A stretch of 5,370 bases of DNA, from NCBI GenBank assembly GCA_031287655.1, contig JAITSR010000293.1, positions 1 through 5,370 of the forward strand. The letters run 5' to 3'. Below, in pieces: positions 5,247-5,370 of the stretch (the stretch's first letter is position 1; each line of letters opens with the position of its first letter). The DNA is from Clostridiales bacterium (GTDB lineage Bacteria; Bacillota; Clostridia; WRLR01). The notes under the pieces were generated by a model. It made no database searches. It was not told the DNA's origin and was given only the letters and a program-made list of their open reading frames with translations. Both the position numbers and the translations under genes were made by a program.

Positions 5247-5344
5247 AATAAAGCCTCCGCTTTCTCATCGTAATCGACAGCGGTTAACGTGTTCACAATC
5301 GTCGCCGTGGCCGGGTCAAGGCCCCGCCGTTCGCTCCCGCTCAC
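5237..5344 (-). CDS. Possible 35-aa ORF upstream of the glycosidase
   Basis: This minus-strand frame runs from GTG 5344-5342 to TGA 5239-5237 and encodes VSGSERRGLD followed by PATATIVNTLTAVDYDEKAE and ALLWQ. Its stop overlaps the second ATG of the glycosidase as ATGA. Its GTG overlaps as GTGA the stop of another frame that enters from the right edge and ends SVHNEPWK. These overlaps are what a tightly packed operon would show. No convincing ribosome binding site precedes the GTG, and there is no recognisable family, so it may equally be non-coding leader. An in-frame TAG at 5366-5368 shows it is not simply the tail of a long gene in this frame. Confidence 0.22.
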   Translation of the reverse strand: MSGSERRGLDPATATIVNTLTAVDYDEKAEALLWQ

Positions 5345-5370
5345 TTCCACGGCTCGTTGTGTACACTATC

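Noticed and set aside
4506..5273. 255-aa plus-strand ORF opposite the glycosidase
   Set aside because: Arginine/proline/valine-rich translation with no family motifs. It is the antisense shadow of a GC-rich gene that has clear motifs and a ribosome binding site.
5359..5368. Palindrome GTGTACAC near the right edge as an operator
   Set aside because: A single 8-base palindrome at the window edge, with no second copy and no clear promoter beside it, is not enough to support an operator.

Overview
The window looks like chromosomal DNA from a GC-rich, fermentative anaerobic Firmicute, probably a clostridium of the Oscillospirales type. This rests on the GC-rich codon use of the core genes, strong GGAGG-type ribosome binding sites, a pta-ackA acetate pair, and an intracellular pectin-type glycosidase. 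The taxonomic call is inference; no marker here fixes a genus.

Layout. Positions 1-270 are visibly more AT-rich than the rest and hold minus-strand coding-like sequence that runs off the left edge. It is broken across two frames at a run of six C (131-136). Positions 271-406 are a divergent intergenic region with a weak candidate promoter and the serS ribosome binding site. Positions 407-1702 encode a seryl-tRNA synthetase of unusual sequence type. The last 27 nt of serS are also the first part of a 37-bp tandem repeat array (1676-1884: five full copies and one internally deleted copy). The array fills almost all the space up to pta (1920-2915). ackA (2953-4146) follows pta after 37 nt with its own ribosome binding site. 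A very long inverted repeat (4170-4220) lies between ackA and a convergent minus-strand gene for a GH88/GH105-like unsaturated uronyl hydrolase (4236-5246). The last 120 bases hold that gene's ribosome binding site and perhaps a small upstream ORF.

How the genes work together. Pta (acetyl-CoA + Pi to acetyl phosphate) and AckA (acetyl phosphate + ADP to acetate + ATP) form the standard acetate/ATP pathway. All key residues known from the Methanosarcina thermophila enzymes are present at identical numbering. SerS is functionally unrelated but lies in the same direction, with no visible terminator before pta. The glycosidase would feed sugars from pectin or other uronate-containing glycans into the fermentation that ends in acetate.

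The most unusual element is the serS-pta repeat array. Each unit contains an 11-codon micro-ORF, joined to its neighbours by a stop-n-ATG junction with a one-base gap. The chain runs unbroken from the serS stop codon to the pta ribosome binding site. The last, deleted copy appears to preserve the ancestral serS C-terminus and also creates a plausible promoter for pta-ackA.
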